Part shown: positions 42,601 to 56,840 of the stretch, one piece after another
Layout: every line of letters begins with the position of its first letter
Position numbering within the stretch: the first letter of the stretch is position 1
NCBI GenBank assembly: GCA_964016885.1
Contig: OZ024759.1
Location: 3,368,285 to 3,432,284 of the forward strand
Origin: Eledone cirrhosa
Taxonomy: Eukaryota; Mollusca; Cephalopoda; Octopoda; Eledonidae
Length of the DNA: 64,000 nucleotides
Direction: 5' to 3'
Made by a program: the position numbers and the translations under genes
Notes under the pieces: model-generated
Seen by the model: only the letters and a program-made list of their open reading frames with translations
Database searches by the model: none
What the model was told of the DNA's origin: nothing

Positions 42601-44804
42601 AGTGTCTGTGTGTCTACAATGTCTGTGTGTCTACAATGTCTGTGTGTCTACAATGTCTGTGTGTCTACAGTGTCTGTGTGTCTACAGTGTCTGTGTGTCT
42701 ACAGTGACTGTATATACAGTGTCTGTGTGTCTACAGTGTCTGTGTGTCTACAGTGTCTGTGTGTCTACAATGCCTGTGTCTACAGTGTATGTGTGTCTAC
42801 AGTGTCTACTGTGTCTACAGTGTCTGTGTCTACAGTGTCTGAGTCTACAATGTCTGTGTGTCTACAGTGTTTGTGTGTGTACAGTGTCTGTGTCTACAGT
42901 GTCTGTGTCTACAGTGTCTGAGTCTACAATGTCTGTGTGTCTACAATGCCTGTGTCTACAGTGTCTGTGTGTCTGTGTCTACAGTGTCTGTGACTACAAA
43001 GCCTGTGTCTACAGTGTCTGTGTGTCTACAGTGTCTGTGTCTACAGTGTCTGTGTCTGCAGTGTCTGAGTCTACAATGTCTGTGTGTCTACAGTGTCTGT
43101 GTGTCTACAGTGTCTGTGTGTCTACAATGTCTGTGTGTCTACAGTGTCTGTGTGTCTACAGTGTCGGTGTGTCTACAGTGTCTGTGTGTCTACAGTGTAT
43201 GTGTCTACAGTGACTGTGTGTCTACAGTGTCTGTGTGTCTACAATGTTTCTGTGTCTACAGTGTCTCTGTGTCTACAATGCCTGTGTCTACAGTGCCTGT
43301 GTCAACAGTGCCTGTGTCTACAATGTCTGTGTGTCTACAGTGTCTGTGTGTCTACAGTGTCTGTGTGTCTACAGTGTCTGTGTGTCTACAGTGTCTGTGT
43401 TTCTACAGTGTCTGTGTGTCTACAGTGACTGTATATACAGTGTCTGTGTGTCTACAGTGTCTGTGTGTCTACAGTGTCTGTGTGTCTACAATATCTGTGT
43501 CTACAGTGTCTGTGTGTCTAAAATGTCTGTGTCTACAGTGACTGTGTGTCTACAGTGTCTGTGTGTCTACAATGTCTGTGTGTCTACAGTGTCTGTGTGT
43601 CTACAGTGTCTCTGTGTCTACAATGCCTGTGTCTACAGTGCCTGTGTCTACAATGTCTGTGTGTCTACAGTGTCTGTGTGTCTACAGTGTCTATGTCTAC
43701 AGTGTCTGTGTGTCTACAGTGTCTGTGTCTACAGTGTCTGTGTGTCTACAGTGTCTGTGTGTCTACAGTGTCTATGTCTACAGTGTCTGTGTGTCTACAG
43801 TGTCTATGTCTACAGTGTCTGTGTGTCTACAGTGACTGTATATACAGTGTCTGTGTGTCTACAGTGTTTGTGTGTCTACAGTGTCTGTTTGTCTACAATG
43901 CCTGTGTCTACAGTGTATGTGTGTCTACAGTGTCTGTGTCTACTGTGTCTACAATGTCTGAGTCTACAATGTCTGTGTGTCTACAGTGTCTGTGTGTGTA
44001 CAGTGTCTGTGTCTACAGTGTCTGTGTCTACAGTGTCTGAGTCTACAATGCCTGTGTGTCTACAATGCCTGTGTCTACAGTGTCGGGGTGTCTGTGTCTA
44101 CAGTGTCTGTGTCTACAATACCTGTGTCTAGAGTGTCTGTGTGTCTACAGTGTCTGAGTCTACAATGTCTGTGTGTCTACAATGCCTGTGTCTACAGTGT
44201 CCGTGTGTCTGTGTCTACAGTGTCTGTGACTACAAAGCCTGTGTCTACAGTGTCTGTGTGTCTACAGTGTCTGTGTCTACAGTGTCTGAGTCTACAATGT
44301 CTGTGTGTCTACAGTGTCTGTGTCTACAGTGTCTGTGTGTCTACAGTGTCTGTGTGTCTACAATGTCTGTGTGTCTACAGTGTCTGTGTGTCTACAGTGT
44401 ATGTGTCTACAGTGACTGTGTGTCTACAGTGTTTGTGTGTCTACAGTGTCTCTGTGTCTACAATGCCTGTGTCTACAGTGCCTGTGTCAACAGTGCCTGT
44501 GTCTACAATGTCTGTGTGTCTACAGTGTCTGTGTGTCTACAGTGTCTGTGTCTACAGTGTCTGTGTGTCTACAATGTCTTTGTGTCTACAATGTCTGTGT
44601 GTCTACAGTGTCTGTGTCTACAGTGTCTGTGTGTCTACAGTGTCTGTGTCTACAGTGTCTGTGTGTCTACAGTGTCTGTGTGTCTACAGTGTCTGTGTGT
44701 CTACAGTGTCTGTGTCTACAGTGTCTGTGTGTCTACAGTGTCTGTGTGTCTACAATGTCTGTGTGTCTACAGTGTCTGTGTGTCTACAGTGTCTGTGTGT
44801 CTAC

Positions 44805-47800
44805 AGTGTCTGTGTGTCTACAGTGACTGTGTATCTACAGTGTCTGTGTGTCTACAATGCCTGTGTCTCTACATTGTCTGTGTCTACAGTGTCTGTGTGT
44901 CTACAATGTCTGTGTGTCTACAGTGTCTGTGTGTCTACAGTGTCTGTGTGTCTACAATGTCTGTGTCTCTACATTGTCTGTGTCTCTACAGTGTCTCTGT
45001 CTACAGTGTCTGTGTGTCTACAATGTCTGTGTGTCTACAATGTCTGTGTGTCTACAATGTCTGTGTGTCTACAATGTCTGTGTGTCTACAATGTCTGTGT
45101 GTCTACAGTGTCTGTGTGTCTACAGTGTCTGTGTGTCTACAGTGTCTGTGTTTCTACAGTGTCTGTGTGTCTACAGTGTCTGTGTGTGTACAGTGTCTGT
45201 GTCTACTGTGTCTACAGTGTCTGTGTCTACAGTGTCTGAGTCTACAATGTCTGTGTGTCTACAGTGTCTGTGTGTGTACAGTGTCTGTGTCTACAGTGTC
45301 TGAGTCTACAATGTCTGTGTGTCTACAATGCCTGTGTCTACAGTGTCCGTGTGTCTGTGTCTACAGTGTCTGTGTCTACAATACCTGTGTCTACAGTGTC
45401 TGTGTGTCTACAGTCTCTGAGTCTACAATGTCTGTGTGTCTACAATGCCTGTGTCTACAGTGTCCGTGTGTCTGTGTCTACAGTGTCTGTGAATACAATG
45501 CCTGTGTCTACAGTGTCTGTGTGTCTGTGTCTACAGTGTCTGTGTCTACAGTGTCTGAGTCTACAATGTCTGTGTGTCTACAGTGTCTGTGTCTACAATG
45601 TCTGTGTCTACAGTGTCCGTGTGTCTGTCTACAGTGTCTGTGTGTCTACAGTGTCTGTGTCTACAGTGACTGTGTGTCTACAGTGTCTGTGTGTCTACAA
45701 TATGTGTCTACAGTGTCTGTGTCTACAGTGTCTGTGTGTCTACACTGTCTGTCTGCAGTGTTTGTGTATCTACAGTGTCTGTGTGTCTACAATGTATGTG
45801 TGTCTACAGTGTCTGTGTGTCTACGTCTGTGTGTCTACAGTGTATGTGTCTCTACATTGTCTGTGTGTCTACAGTGTCTGTGTCTACAGTGTCTGTGTGT
45901 CTACAGTGTCTGTGTGTCTACAGTGTCTGTGTGTCTACAGTGTCTGTGTGTCTACAGTGTCTGTGTCTACAGTGTCTGTCTGTCTACAGTGTCTGTGTCT
46001 ACAGTGTCTGTGTGTCTACAATGTCTGTGTGTCTACAATGTCTGTGTGTCTACAGTGTCTGTGTCTACAGTGTCTGTGTGTCTACAGTGTCTGTGTCTAC
46101 AGTGTCTGTGTGTCCACAGTGTCTGTGTCTACAGTGTCTGTGTGTCTACAGTGTCTGTGTCTACAGTGTCTGTGTGTCTACAGTGTCTGTGTCTACAGTG
46201 TCTGTGTGTCTACAGTGTCTGTGTGTCTACAATGTCTGTGTGTCTACAATGTCTGTGTGTCTACAATGTCTGTGTGTCTACAGTGTCTGTGTGTCTACAG
46301 TGTCTGTGTATCTACAGTGTCTGTGTGTCTACAGTGACTGTGTGTCTACAATGTCTGTGTGTCTACAATGTCTGTGTCTACAGTGTCTGTGTATCTACAG
46401 TGTCTGTGTGTCTACAATGCCTGTGTCTCTACATTGTCTGTGTCTACAGTGTCTGTGTGTCTACAATGTCTGTGTGTCTACAATGTCTGTGTCTCTACAG
46501 TGTCTGTGTGTCTACAATGTCTGTGTGTTTACAATGTCTGTGTCTACAGTGTCTGTGTGTCTACAGTGTCTGTGTGTCTACAATATCTGTGTGTCTACAA
46601 TATCTGTGTGTCTACAGTGTCTGTATCTACAGTGTCTGTGTCTCTACAGTGTCTGTGTCTACAATGTCTGTGTGTCTAAGGTGTCTGTGTGTCTACAGTG
46701 TCTGTGTGTCTACAATGTCTGTGTGTCTACAGTGACTGTGTGTCTACAGTGTCTGTGTGTCTAAAATGTCTGTGTCTACAGTTTCTGTGTGTCTACAGTG
46801 TCTGTGTGTCTACAATGTCTGTGTGTCTACAGTGTCTGTGTCTACAGTGTCTGTGTCTACAGTGTCTGTGTGTCTAAAATGTCTGTGTCTACAGTGACTA
46901 TGTGTCTACAGTGTCTACAATGTTTGTGTGTCTACAGTGTCTCTGTGTCTACAATGCCTGTGTCTACAGTGCCTGTGTCTACAATGACTGTGTGTCTACA
47001 GTGTCTGTGTGTCTACAGTGTCTGTGTCTACAGTGTCTGTGTGTCTACAGTGTCTGTGTGTCTACAGTGTCTGTGTGTCTACAATGTCTGTGTGTCTACA
47101 GTGTCTGTGTGTCTACAGTGTCTCTGTGTCTACAATGCCTGTGTCTACAGTGCCTGTGTCTACAATGTCTGTGTGTCTACAGTGTCTGTGTCTACAGTGT
47201 CTGTGTGTCTACAGTGTCTGTGTGTCTACAATGTCTGTGTGTCTACAATGTCTGTGTGTCTACAATGTCTGTGTGTCTACAATGTCTGTGTGTCTACAAT
47301 GTCTGTGTGTCTACAGTGTCTGTGTGTCTACAGTGTCTGTGTGTCTACAGTGTCTGTGTGTCTACAGTGACTGTATATACAGTGTCTGTGTGTCTACAGT
47401 GTCTGTGTGTCTACAGTGTCTGTGTGTCTACAATGTCTGTGTCTACAGTGTCTGTGTGTCTAAAATGTCTGTGTCTACAGTTACTGTGTGTCTACAGTGT
47501 CTGTGTGTCTACAATGTCTGTGTGTCTGTGTGTCTACAGTGTCTGTGTGTCTACAATGTCTGTGTGTCTACAATGTCTGTGTGTCTACAATGTCTGTGTG
47601 TCTACAGTGTCTGTGTGTCTACAGTGTCTGTGTGTCTACAGTGTCTGTGTGTCTACAGTGACTGTATATACAGTGTCTGTGTGTCTACAGTGTCTGTGTG
47701 TCTACAGTGTCTGTGTGTCTACAATGCCTGTGTCTACAGTGTATGTGTGTCTACAGTGTCTGTGTCTACTGTGTCTACAGTGTCTGTGTCTACAGTGTCT

Positions 47801-48185
47801 GAGTCTACAATGTCTGTGTGTCTACAGTGTCTGTGTGTGTACAGTGTCTGTGTCTACAGTGTCTGTGTCTACAGTGTCTGAGTCTACAATGTCTGTGTGT
47901 CTACAATGCCTGTGTCTACAGTGTCTGTGTGTCTGTGTCTACAGTGTCTGTGACTACAAAGCCTGTGTCTACAGTGTCTGTGTGTCTACAGTTTCTGTGT
48001 CTACAGTGTCTGTGTCTGCAGTGTCTGAGTCTACAATGTCTGTGTGTCTACAGTGTCTGTGTCTACAGTGTCTGTGTGTCTACAGTGTCTGTGTGTCTAC
48101 AATGTCTGTGTGTCTACAGTGTCTGTGTGTCTACAATGTCGGTGTGTCTACAGTGTCTGTGTGTCTACAGTGTATGTGTGTCTAC
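44805..48185. repeat. Higher-order repeat of about 3.37 kb, copy 1
   Basis: Matches 48,186-51,513 with offset 3381, then 3402, then 3334. The step from 3381 to 3402 is explained by a 4-bp loss at about 45,753 (CTGTCTGTCTGCAGTG) plus one missing 17-bp unit near 45,835. The 4-bp loss is a rare indel that is not a whole unit. Confidence 0.8.
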
Positions 48186-51100
48186 AATGTCTGTGTGTCT
48201 ACAGTGACTGTGTATCTACAGTGTCTGTGTGTCTACAATGCCTGTGTCTCTACATTGTCTGTGTCTACAGTGTCTGTGTGTCTACAATGTCTGTGTGTCT
48301 ACAGTGTCTGTGTGTCTACAGTGTCTGTGTGTCTACAATGTCTGTGTCTCTACATTGTCTGTGTCTCTACAGTGTCTCTGTCTACAGTGTCTGTGTGTCT
48401 ACAATGTCTGTGTGTCTACAATGTCTGTGTGTCTACAATGTCTGTGTGTCTACAATGTCTGTGTGTCTACAATGTCTGTGTGTCTACAGTGTCTGTGTGT
48501 CTACAGTGTCTGTGTGTCTACAGTGTCTGTGTTTCTACAGTGTCTGTGTGTCTACAGTGTCTGTGTGTGTACAGTGTCTGTGTCTACTGTGTCTACAGTG
48601 TCTGTGTCTACAGTGTCTGAGTCTACAATGTCTGTGTGTCTACAGTGTCTGTGTGTGTACAGTGTCTGTGTCTACAGTGTCTGAGTCTACAATGTCTGTG
48701 TGTCTACAATGCCTGTGTCTACAGTGTCCGTGTGTCTGTGTCTACAGTGTCTGTGTCTACAATACCTGTGTCTACAGTGTCTGTGTGTCTACAGTCTCTG
48801 AGTCTACAATGTCTGTGTGTCTACAATGCCTGTGTCTACAGTGTCCGTGTGTCTGTGTCTACAGTGTCTGTGAATACAATGCCTGTGTCTACAGTGTCTG
48901 TGTGTCTGTGTCTACAGTGTCTGTGTCTACAGTGTCTGAGTCTACAATGTCTGTGTGTCTACAGTGTCTGTGTCTACAATGTCTGTGTCTACAGTGTCCG
49001 TGTGTCTGTCTACAGTGTCTGTGTGTCTACAGTGTCTGTGTCTACAGTGACTGTGTGTCTACAGTGTCTGTGTGTCTACAATATGTGTCTACAGTGTCTG
49101 TGTCTACAGTGTCTGTGTGTCTACACTGTCTGTCTGTCTACAGTGTTTGTGTATCTACAGTGTCTGTGTGTCTACAATGTATGTGTGTCTACAGTGTCTG
49201 TGTGTCTACGTCTGTGTGTCTACAGTGTCTGTGTGTCTACAGTGTATGTGTCTCTACATTGTCTGTGTGTCTACAGTGTCTGTGTCTACAGTGTCTGTGT
49301 GTCTACAGTGTCTGTGTGTCTACAGTGTCTGTGTGTCTACAGTGTCTGTGTGTCTACAGTGTCTGTGTCTACAGTGTCTGTCTGTCTACAGTGTCTGTGT
49401 CTACAGTGTCTGTGTGTCTACAATGTCTGTGTGTCTACAATGTCTGTGTGTCTACAGTGTCTGTGTCTACAGTGTCTGTGTGTCTACAGTGTCTGTGTCT
49501 ACAGTGTCTGTGTGTCCACGGTGTCTGTGTCTACAGTGTCTGTGTGTCTACAGTGTCTGTGTCTACAGTGTCTGTGTGTCTACAGTGTCTGTGTCTACAG
49601 TGTCTGTGTGTCTACAGTGTCTGTGTGTCTACAATGTCTGTGTGTCTACAATGTCTGTGTGTCTACAATGTCTGTGTGTCTACAGTGTCTGTGTGTCTAC
49701 AGTGTCTGTGTATCTACAGTGTCTGTGTGTCTACAGTGACTGTGTGTCTACAATGTCTGTGTGTCTACAATGTCTGTGTCTACAGTGTCTGTGTATCTAC
49801 AGTGTCTGTGTGTCTACAATGCCTGTGTCTCTACATTGTCTGTGTCTACAGTGTCTGTGTGTCTACAATGTCTGTGTGTCTACAATGTCTGTGTCTCTAC
49901 AGTGTCTGTGTGTCTACAATGTCTGTGTGTTTACAATGTCTGTGTCTACAGTGTCTGTGTGTCTACAGTGTCTGTGTGTCTACAATATCTGTGTGTCTAC
50001 AATATCTGTGTGTCTACAGTGTCTGTATCTACAGTGTCTGTGTCTCTACAGTGTCTGTGTCTACAATGTCTGTGTGTCTAAGGTGTCTGTGTGTCTACAG
50101 TGTCTGTGTGTCTACAATGTCTGTGTGTCTACAGTGACTGTGTGTCTACAGTGTCTGTGTGTCTAAAATGTCTGTGTCTACAGTTTCTGTGTGTCTACAG
50201 TGTCTGTGTGTCTACAATGTCTGTGTGTCTACAGTGTCTGTGTCTACAGTGTCTGTGTCTACAGTGTCTGTGTGTCTAAAATGTCTGTGTCTACAGTGAC
50301 TATGTGTCTACAGTGTCTACAATGTTTGTGTGTCTACAGTGTCTCTGTGTCTACAATGCCTGTGTCTACAGTGCCTGTGTCTACAATGACTGTGTGTCTA
50401 CAGTGTCTGTGTGTCTACAGTGTCTGTGTCTACAGTGTCTGTGTGTCTACAGTGTCTGTGTGTCTACAGTGTCTGTGTGTCTACAATGTCTGTGTGTCTA
50501 CAGTGTCTGTGTGTCTACAGTGTCTCTGTGTCTACAATGCCTGTGTCTACAGTGCCTGTGTCTACAATGTCTGTGTGTCTACAGTGTCTGTGTCTACAGT
50601 GTCTGTGTGTCTACAGTGTCTGTGTGTCTACAATGTCTGTGTGTCTACAATGTCTGTGTGTCTACAGTGTCTGTGTGTCTACAGTGTCTGTGTGTCTACA
50701 GTGTCTGTGTGTCTACAGTGACTGTATATACAGTGTCTGTGTGTCTACAGTGTCTGTGTGTCTACAGTGTCTGTGTGTCTACAATGTCTGTGTCTACAGT
50801 GTCTGTGTGTCTAAAATGTCTGTGTCTACAGTTACTGTGTGTCTACAGTGTCTGTGTGTCTACAATGTCTGTGTGTCTGTGTGTCTACAGTGTCTGTGTG
50901 TCTACAATGTCTGTGTGTCTACAATGTCTGTGTGTCTACAATGTCTGTGTGTCTACAGTGTCTGTGTGTCTACAGTGTCTGTGTGTCTACAGTGACTGTA
51001 TATACAGTGTCTGTGTGTCTACAGTGTCTGTGTGTCTACAGTGTCTGTGTGTCTACAATGCCTGTGTCTACAGTGTATGTGTGTCTACAGTGTCTGTGTC

Positions 51101-51513
51101 TACTGTGTCTACAGTGTCTGTGTCTACAGTGTCTGAGTCTACAATGTCTGTGTGTCTACAGTGTCTGTGTGTGTACAGTGTCTGTGTCTACAGTGTCTGT
51201 GTCTACAGTGTCTGAGTCTACAATGTCTGTGTGTCTACAATGCCTGTGTCTACAGTGTCTGTGTGTCTGTGTCTACAGTGTCTGTGACTACAAAGCCTGT
51301 GTCTACAGTGTCTGTGTGTCTACAGTTTCTGTGTCTACAGTGTCTGTGTCTGCAGTGTCTGAGTCTACAATGTCTGTGTGTCTACAGTGTCTGTGTCTAC
51401 AGTGTCTGTGTGTCTACAGTGTCTGTGTGTCTACAATGTCTGTGTGTCTACAGTGTCTGTGTGTCTACAATGTCGGTGTGTCTACAGTGTCTGTGTGTCT
51501 ACAGTGTATGTGT
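48186..51513. repeat. Higher-order repeat of about 3.37 kb, copy 2
   Basis: Second copy of 44,805-48,185. The later offset of 3334 against 3402 equals four 17-bp units lost. Confidence 0.8.
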
Positions 51514-53900
51514 CTACAGTGTATGTGTCTACAGTGACTGTGTGTCTACAGTGTCTGTGTGTCTACAATGTTTGTGTGTCTACAGTGTCTCTGTGTCTAC
51601 AGTGCCTGTGTCAACAGTGCCTGTGTCTACAATGTCTGTGTGTCTACAGTGTCTGTGTGTCTACAGTGTCTGTGTGTCTACAGTGTCTGTGTGTCTACAG
51701 TGTCTGTGTTTCTACAGTGTCTGTGTGTCTACAGTGACTGTATATACAGTGTCTGTGTGTCTACAGTGTCTGTGTGTCTACAGTGTCTGTGTGTCTACAG
51801 TGTCTACAGTGTCTGTGTGTCTACAATATCTGTGTCTACAGTGTCTGTGTGTCTAAAATGTCTGTGTCTACAGTGACTGTGTGTCTACAGTGTCTGTGTG
51901 TCTACAATGTCTGTGTGTCTACAGTGTCTGTGTGTCTACAGTGTCTCTGTGTCTACAATGCCTGTGTCTACAGTGCCTGTGTCTACAATGTCTGTGTGTC
52001 TACAGTGTCTGTGTGTCTACAGTGTCTATGTCTACAGTGTCTGTGTGTCTACAGTGTCTGTGTCTACAGTGTCTGTGTGTCTACAGTGTCTGTGTGTCTA
52101 CAATGTCTGTGTGTCTACAATGTCTGTGTGTCTACAATGTCTGTGTGTCTACAGTGTCTGTGTGTCTACAGTGTCTGTGTGTCTACAGTGTCTGTGTGTC
52201 CACAGTGACTGTATATACAGTGTCTGTGTGTCTACAGTGTCTGTGTGTCTACAATGCCTGTGTCTACAGTGTATGTGTGTCTACAGTGTCTGTGTCTACT
52301 GTGTCTACAGTGTCTGTGTCTACAGTGTCTGAGTCTACAAAGTCTGTGTGTCTACAGTGTCTGTGTGTGTACAGTGTCTGTGTCTACAGTGTCTGTGTCT
52401 ACAGTGTCTGAGTCTACAATGTCTGTGTGTCTACAATGCCTGTGTCTACAGTGTCTGTGTGTCTGTGTCTACAGTGTCTGTGACTACAAAGCCTGTGTCT
52501 ACAGTGTCTGTGTGTCTACAGTGTCTGTGTCTACAGTGTCTGTGTCTGCAGTGTCTGAGTCTACAATGTCTGTGTGTCTACAGTGTCTGTGTCTACAGTG
52601 TCTGTGTGTCTACAGTGTCTGTGTGTCTACAATGTCTGTGTGTCTACAGTGTCTGTGTGTCTACAGTGTCGGTGTGTCTACAGTGTCTGTGTGTCTACAG
52701 TGTATGTGTCTACAGTGACTGTGTGTCTACAGTGTCTGTGTGTCTACAATGTTTGTGTGTCTACAGTGTCTCTGTGTCTACAATGCCTGTGTCTACAGTG
52801 CCTGTGTCAACAGTGCCTGTGTCTACAATGTCTGTGTGTCTACAGTGTCTGTGTGTCTACAGTGTCTGTGTGTCTACAGTGTCTGTGTTTCTACAGTGTC
52901 TGTGTGTCTACAGTGACTGTATATACAGTGTCTGTGTGTCTACAGTGTCTGTGTGTCTACAGTGTCTGTGTGTCTACAATATCTGTGTCTACAGTGTCTG
53001 TGTGTCTAAAATGTCTGTGTCTACAGTGACTGTGTGTCTACAGTGTCTGTGTGTCTACAATGTCTGTGTGTCTACAGTGTCTGTGTGTCTACAATGCCTG
53101 TGTCTACAGTGCCTGTGTCTACAATGTCTGTGTGTCTACAGTGTCTGTGTGTCTACAGTGTCTATGTCTACAGTGTCTGTGTGTCTACAGTGTCTGTGTC
53201 TACAGTGTCTGTGTGTCTACAGTGTCTGTGTGTCTACAGTGTCTATGTCTACAGTGTCTGTGTGTCTACAGTGTCTATGTCTACAGTGTCTGTGTGTCTA
53301 CAGTGACTGTATATACAGTGTCTGTGTGTCTACAGTGTTTGTGTGTCTACAGTGTCTGTTTGTCTACAATGCCTGTGTCTACAGTGTATGTGTGTCTACA
53401 GTGTCTGTGTCTACTGTGTCTACAGTGTCTGAGTCTACAATGTCTGTGTGTCTACAGTGTCTGTGTGTGTACAGTGTGTGTGTCTACAGTGTCTGAGTCT
53501 ACAATGCCTGTGTGTCTACAATGCCTGTGTCTACAGTGTCCGTGTGTCTGTGTCTACAGTGTCTGTGTCTACAATACCTGTGTCTAGAGTGTCTGTGTGT
53601 CTACAGTGTCTGAGTCTACAATGTCTGTGTGTCTACAATGCCTGTGTCTACAGTGTCCGTGTGTCTGTGTCTACAGTGTCTGTGACTACAAAGCCTGTGT
53701 CTACAGTGTCTGTGTGTCTACAGTGTCTGTGTCTACAGTGTCTGAGTCTACAATGTCTGTGTGTCTACAGTGTCTGTGTCTACAGTGTCTGTGTGTCTAC
53801 AGTGTCTGTGTGTCTACAATGTCTGTGTGTCTACAGTGTCTGTGTGTCTACAGTGTATGTGTCTACAGTGACTGTGTGTCTACAGTGTCTGTGTGTCTAC
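50975..53900. repeat. Higher-order repeat of about 2.93 kb, copy 1
   Basis: Matches 53,901-56,840 with offsets 2927, 2912, 2929 and 2946, in steps of 15 and 17 bp. It overlaps the right end of the 3.37-kb pair, so duplications were layered. Confidence 0.8.
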
Positions 53901-56840
53901 AGTGTCTGTGTGTCTACAGTGACTGTATATACAGTGTCTGTGTGTCTACAGTGTCTGTGTGTCTACAGTGTCTGTGTGTCTACAATGCCTGTGTCTACAG
54001 TGTATGTGTGTCTACAGTGTCTGTGTCTACTGTGTCTACAGTGTCTGTGTCTACAGTGTCTGAGTCTACAATGTCTGTGTGTCTACAGTGTCTGTGTGTG
54101 TACAGTGTCTGTGTCTACAGTGTCTGTGTCTACAGTGTCTGAGTCTACAATGTCTGTGTGTCTACAATGCCTGTGTCTACAGTGTCTGTGTGTCTGTGTC
54201 TACAGTGTCTGTGACTACAAAGCCTGTGTCTACAGTGTCTGTGTGTCTACAGTGTCTGTGTCTGCAGTGTCTGAGTCTACAATGTCTGTGTGTCTACAGT
54301 GTCTGTGTCTACAGTGTCTGTGTGTCTACAGTGTCTGTGTGTCTACAATGTCTGTGTGTCTACAGTGTCTGTGTGTCTACAATGTCGGTGTGTCTACAGT
54401 GTCTGTGTGTCTACAGTGTATGTGTCTACAGTGTATGTGTCTACAGTGACTGTGTGTCTACAGTGTCTGTGTGTCTACAATGTTTGTGTGTCTACAGTGT
54501 CTCTGTGTCTACAGTGCCTGTGTCAACAGTGCCTGTGTCTACAATGTCTGTGTGTCTACAGTGTCTGTGTGTCTACAGTGTCTGTGTGTCTACAGTGTCT
54601 GTGTGTCTACAGTGTCTGTGTTTCTACAGTGTCTGTGTGTCTACAGTGACTGTATATACAGTGTCTGTGTGTCTACAGTGTCTGTGTGTCTACAGTGTCT
54701 GTGTGTCTACAGTGTCTACAGTGTCTGTGTGTCTACAATATCTGTGTCTACAGTGTCTGTGTGTCTAAAATGTCTGTGTCTACAGTGACTGTGTGTCTAC
54801 AGTGTCTGTGTGTCTACAATGTCTGTGTGTCTACAGTGTCTGTGTGTCTACAGTGTCTCTGTGTCTACAATGCCTGTGTCTACAGTGCCTGTGTCTACAA
54901 TGTCTGTGTGTCTACAGTGTCTGTGTGTCTACAGTGTCTATGTCTACAGTGTCTGTGTGTCTACAGTGTCTGTGTCTACAGTGTCTGTGTGTCTACAGTG
55001 TCTGTGTGTCTACAATGTCTGTGTGTCTACAATGTCTGTGTGTCTACAATGTCTGTGTGTCTACAGTGTCTGTGTGTCTACAGTGTCTGTGTGTCTACAG
55101 TGTCTGTGTGTCTACAGTGACTGTATATACAGTGTCTGTGTGTCTACAGTGTCTGTGTGTCTACAGTGTCTGTGTGTCTACAATGCCTGTGTCTACAGTG
55201 TATGTGTGTCTACAGTGTCTGTGTCTACTGTGTCTACAGTGTCTGTGTCTACAGTGTCTGAGTCTACAAAGTCTGTGTGTCTACAGTGTCTGTGTGTGTA
55301 CAGTGTCTGTGTCTACAGTGTCTGTGTCTACAGTGTCTGAGTCTACAATGTCTGTGTGTCTACAATGCCTGTGTCTACAGTGTCTGTGTGTCTGTGTCTA
55401 CAGTGTCTGTGACTACAAAGCCTGTGTCTACAGTGTCTGTGTGTCTACAGTGTCTGTGTCTACAGTGTCTGTGTCTGCAGTGTCTGAGTCTACAATGTCT
55501 GTGTGTCTACAGTGTCTGTGTCTACAGTGTCTGTGTGTCTACAGTGTCTGTGTGTCTACAATGTCTGTGTGTCTACAGTGTCTGTGTGTCTACAGTGTCG
55601 GTGTGTCTACAGTGTCTGTGTGTCTACAGTGTATGTGTCTACAGTGACTGTGTGTCTACAGTGTCTGTGTGTCTACAATGTTTGTGTGTCTACAGTGTCT
55701 CTGTGTCTACAATGCCTGTGTCTACAGTGCCTGTGTCAACAGTGCCTGTGTCTACAATGTCTGTGTGTCTACAGTGTCTGTGTGTCTACAGTGTCTGTGT
55801 GTCTACAGTGTCTGTGTGTCTACAGTGTCTGTGTTTCTACAGTGTCTGTGTGTCTACAGTGACTGTATATACAGTGTCTGTGTGTCTACAGTGTCTGTGT
55901 GTCTACAGTGTCTGTGTGTCTACAATATCTGTGTCTACAGTGTCTGTGTGTCTAAAATGTCTGTGTCTACAGTGACTGTGTGTCTACAGTGTCTGTGTGT
56001 CTACAATGTCTGTGTGTCTACAGTGTCTGTGTGTCTACAATGCCTGTGTCTACAGTGCCTGTGTCTACAATGTCTGTGTGTCTACAGTGTCTGTGTGTCT
56101 ACAGTGTCTATGTCTACAGTGTCTGTGTGTCTACAGTGTCTGTGTCTACAGTGTCTGTGTGTCTACAGTGTCTGTGTGTCTACAGTGTCTATGTCTACAG
56201 TGTCTGTGTGTCTACAGTGTCTATGTCTACAGTGTCTGTGTGTCTACAGTGACTGTATATACAGTGTCTGTGTGTCTACAGTGTTTGTGTGTCTACAGTG
56301 TCTGTTTGTCTACAATGCCTGTGTCTACAGTGTATGTGTGTCTACAGTGTCTGTGTCTACTGTGTCTACAGTGTCTGAGTCTACAATGTCTGTGTGTCTA
56401 CAGTGTCTGTGTGTGTACAGTGTGTGTGTCTACAGTGTCTGAGTCTACAATGCCTGTGTGTCTACAATGCCTGTGTCTACAGTGTCCGTGTGTCTGTGTC
56501 TACAGTGTCTGTGTCTACAATACCTGTGTCTAGAGTGTCTGTGTGTCTACAGTGTCTGAGTCTACAATGTCTGTGTGTCTACAATGCCTGTGTCTACAGT
56601 GTCCGTGTGTCTGTGTCTACAGTGTCTGTGACTACAAAGCCTGTGTCTACAGTGTCTGTGTGTCTACAGTGTCTGTGTCTACAGTGTCTGAGTCTACAAT
56701 GTCTGTGTGTCTACAGTGTCTGTGTCTACAGTGTCTGTGTGTCTACAGTGTCTGTGTGTCTACAATGTCTGTGTGTCTACAGTGTCTGTGTGTCTACAGT
56801 GTATGTGTCTACAGTGACTGTGTGTCTACAGTGTCTGTGT
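53901..56840. repeat. Higher-order repeat of about 2.93 kb, copy 2
   Basis: Second copy of 50,975-53,900, directly adjacent. To its right the array returns to text shared with 44,400-46,900 and 61,000-62,500. Confidence 0.8.
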
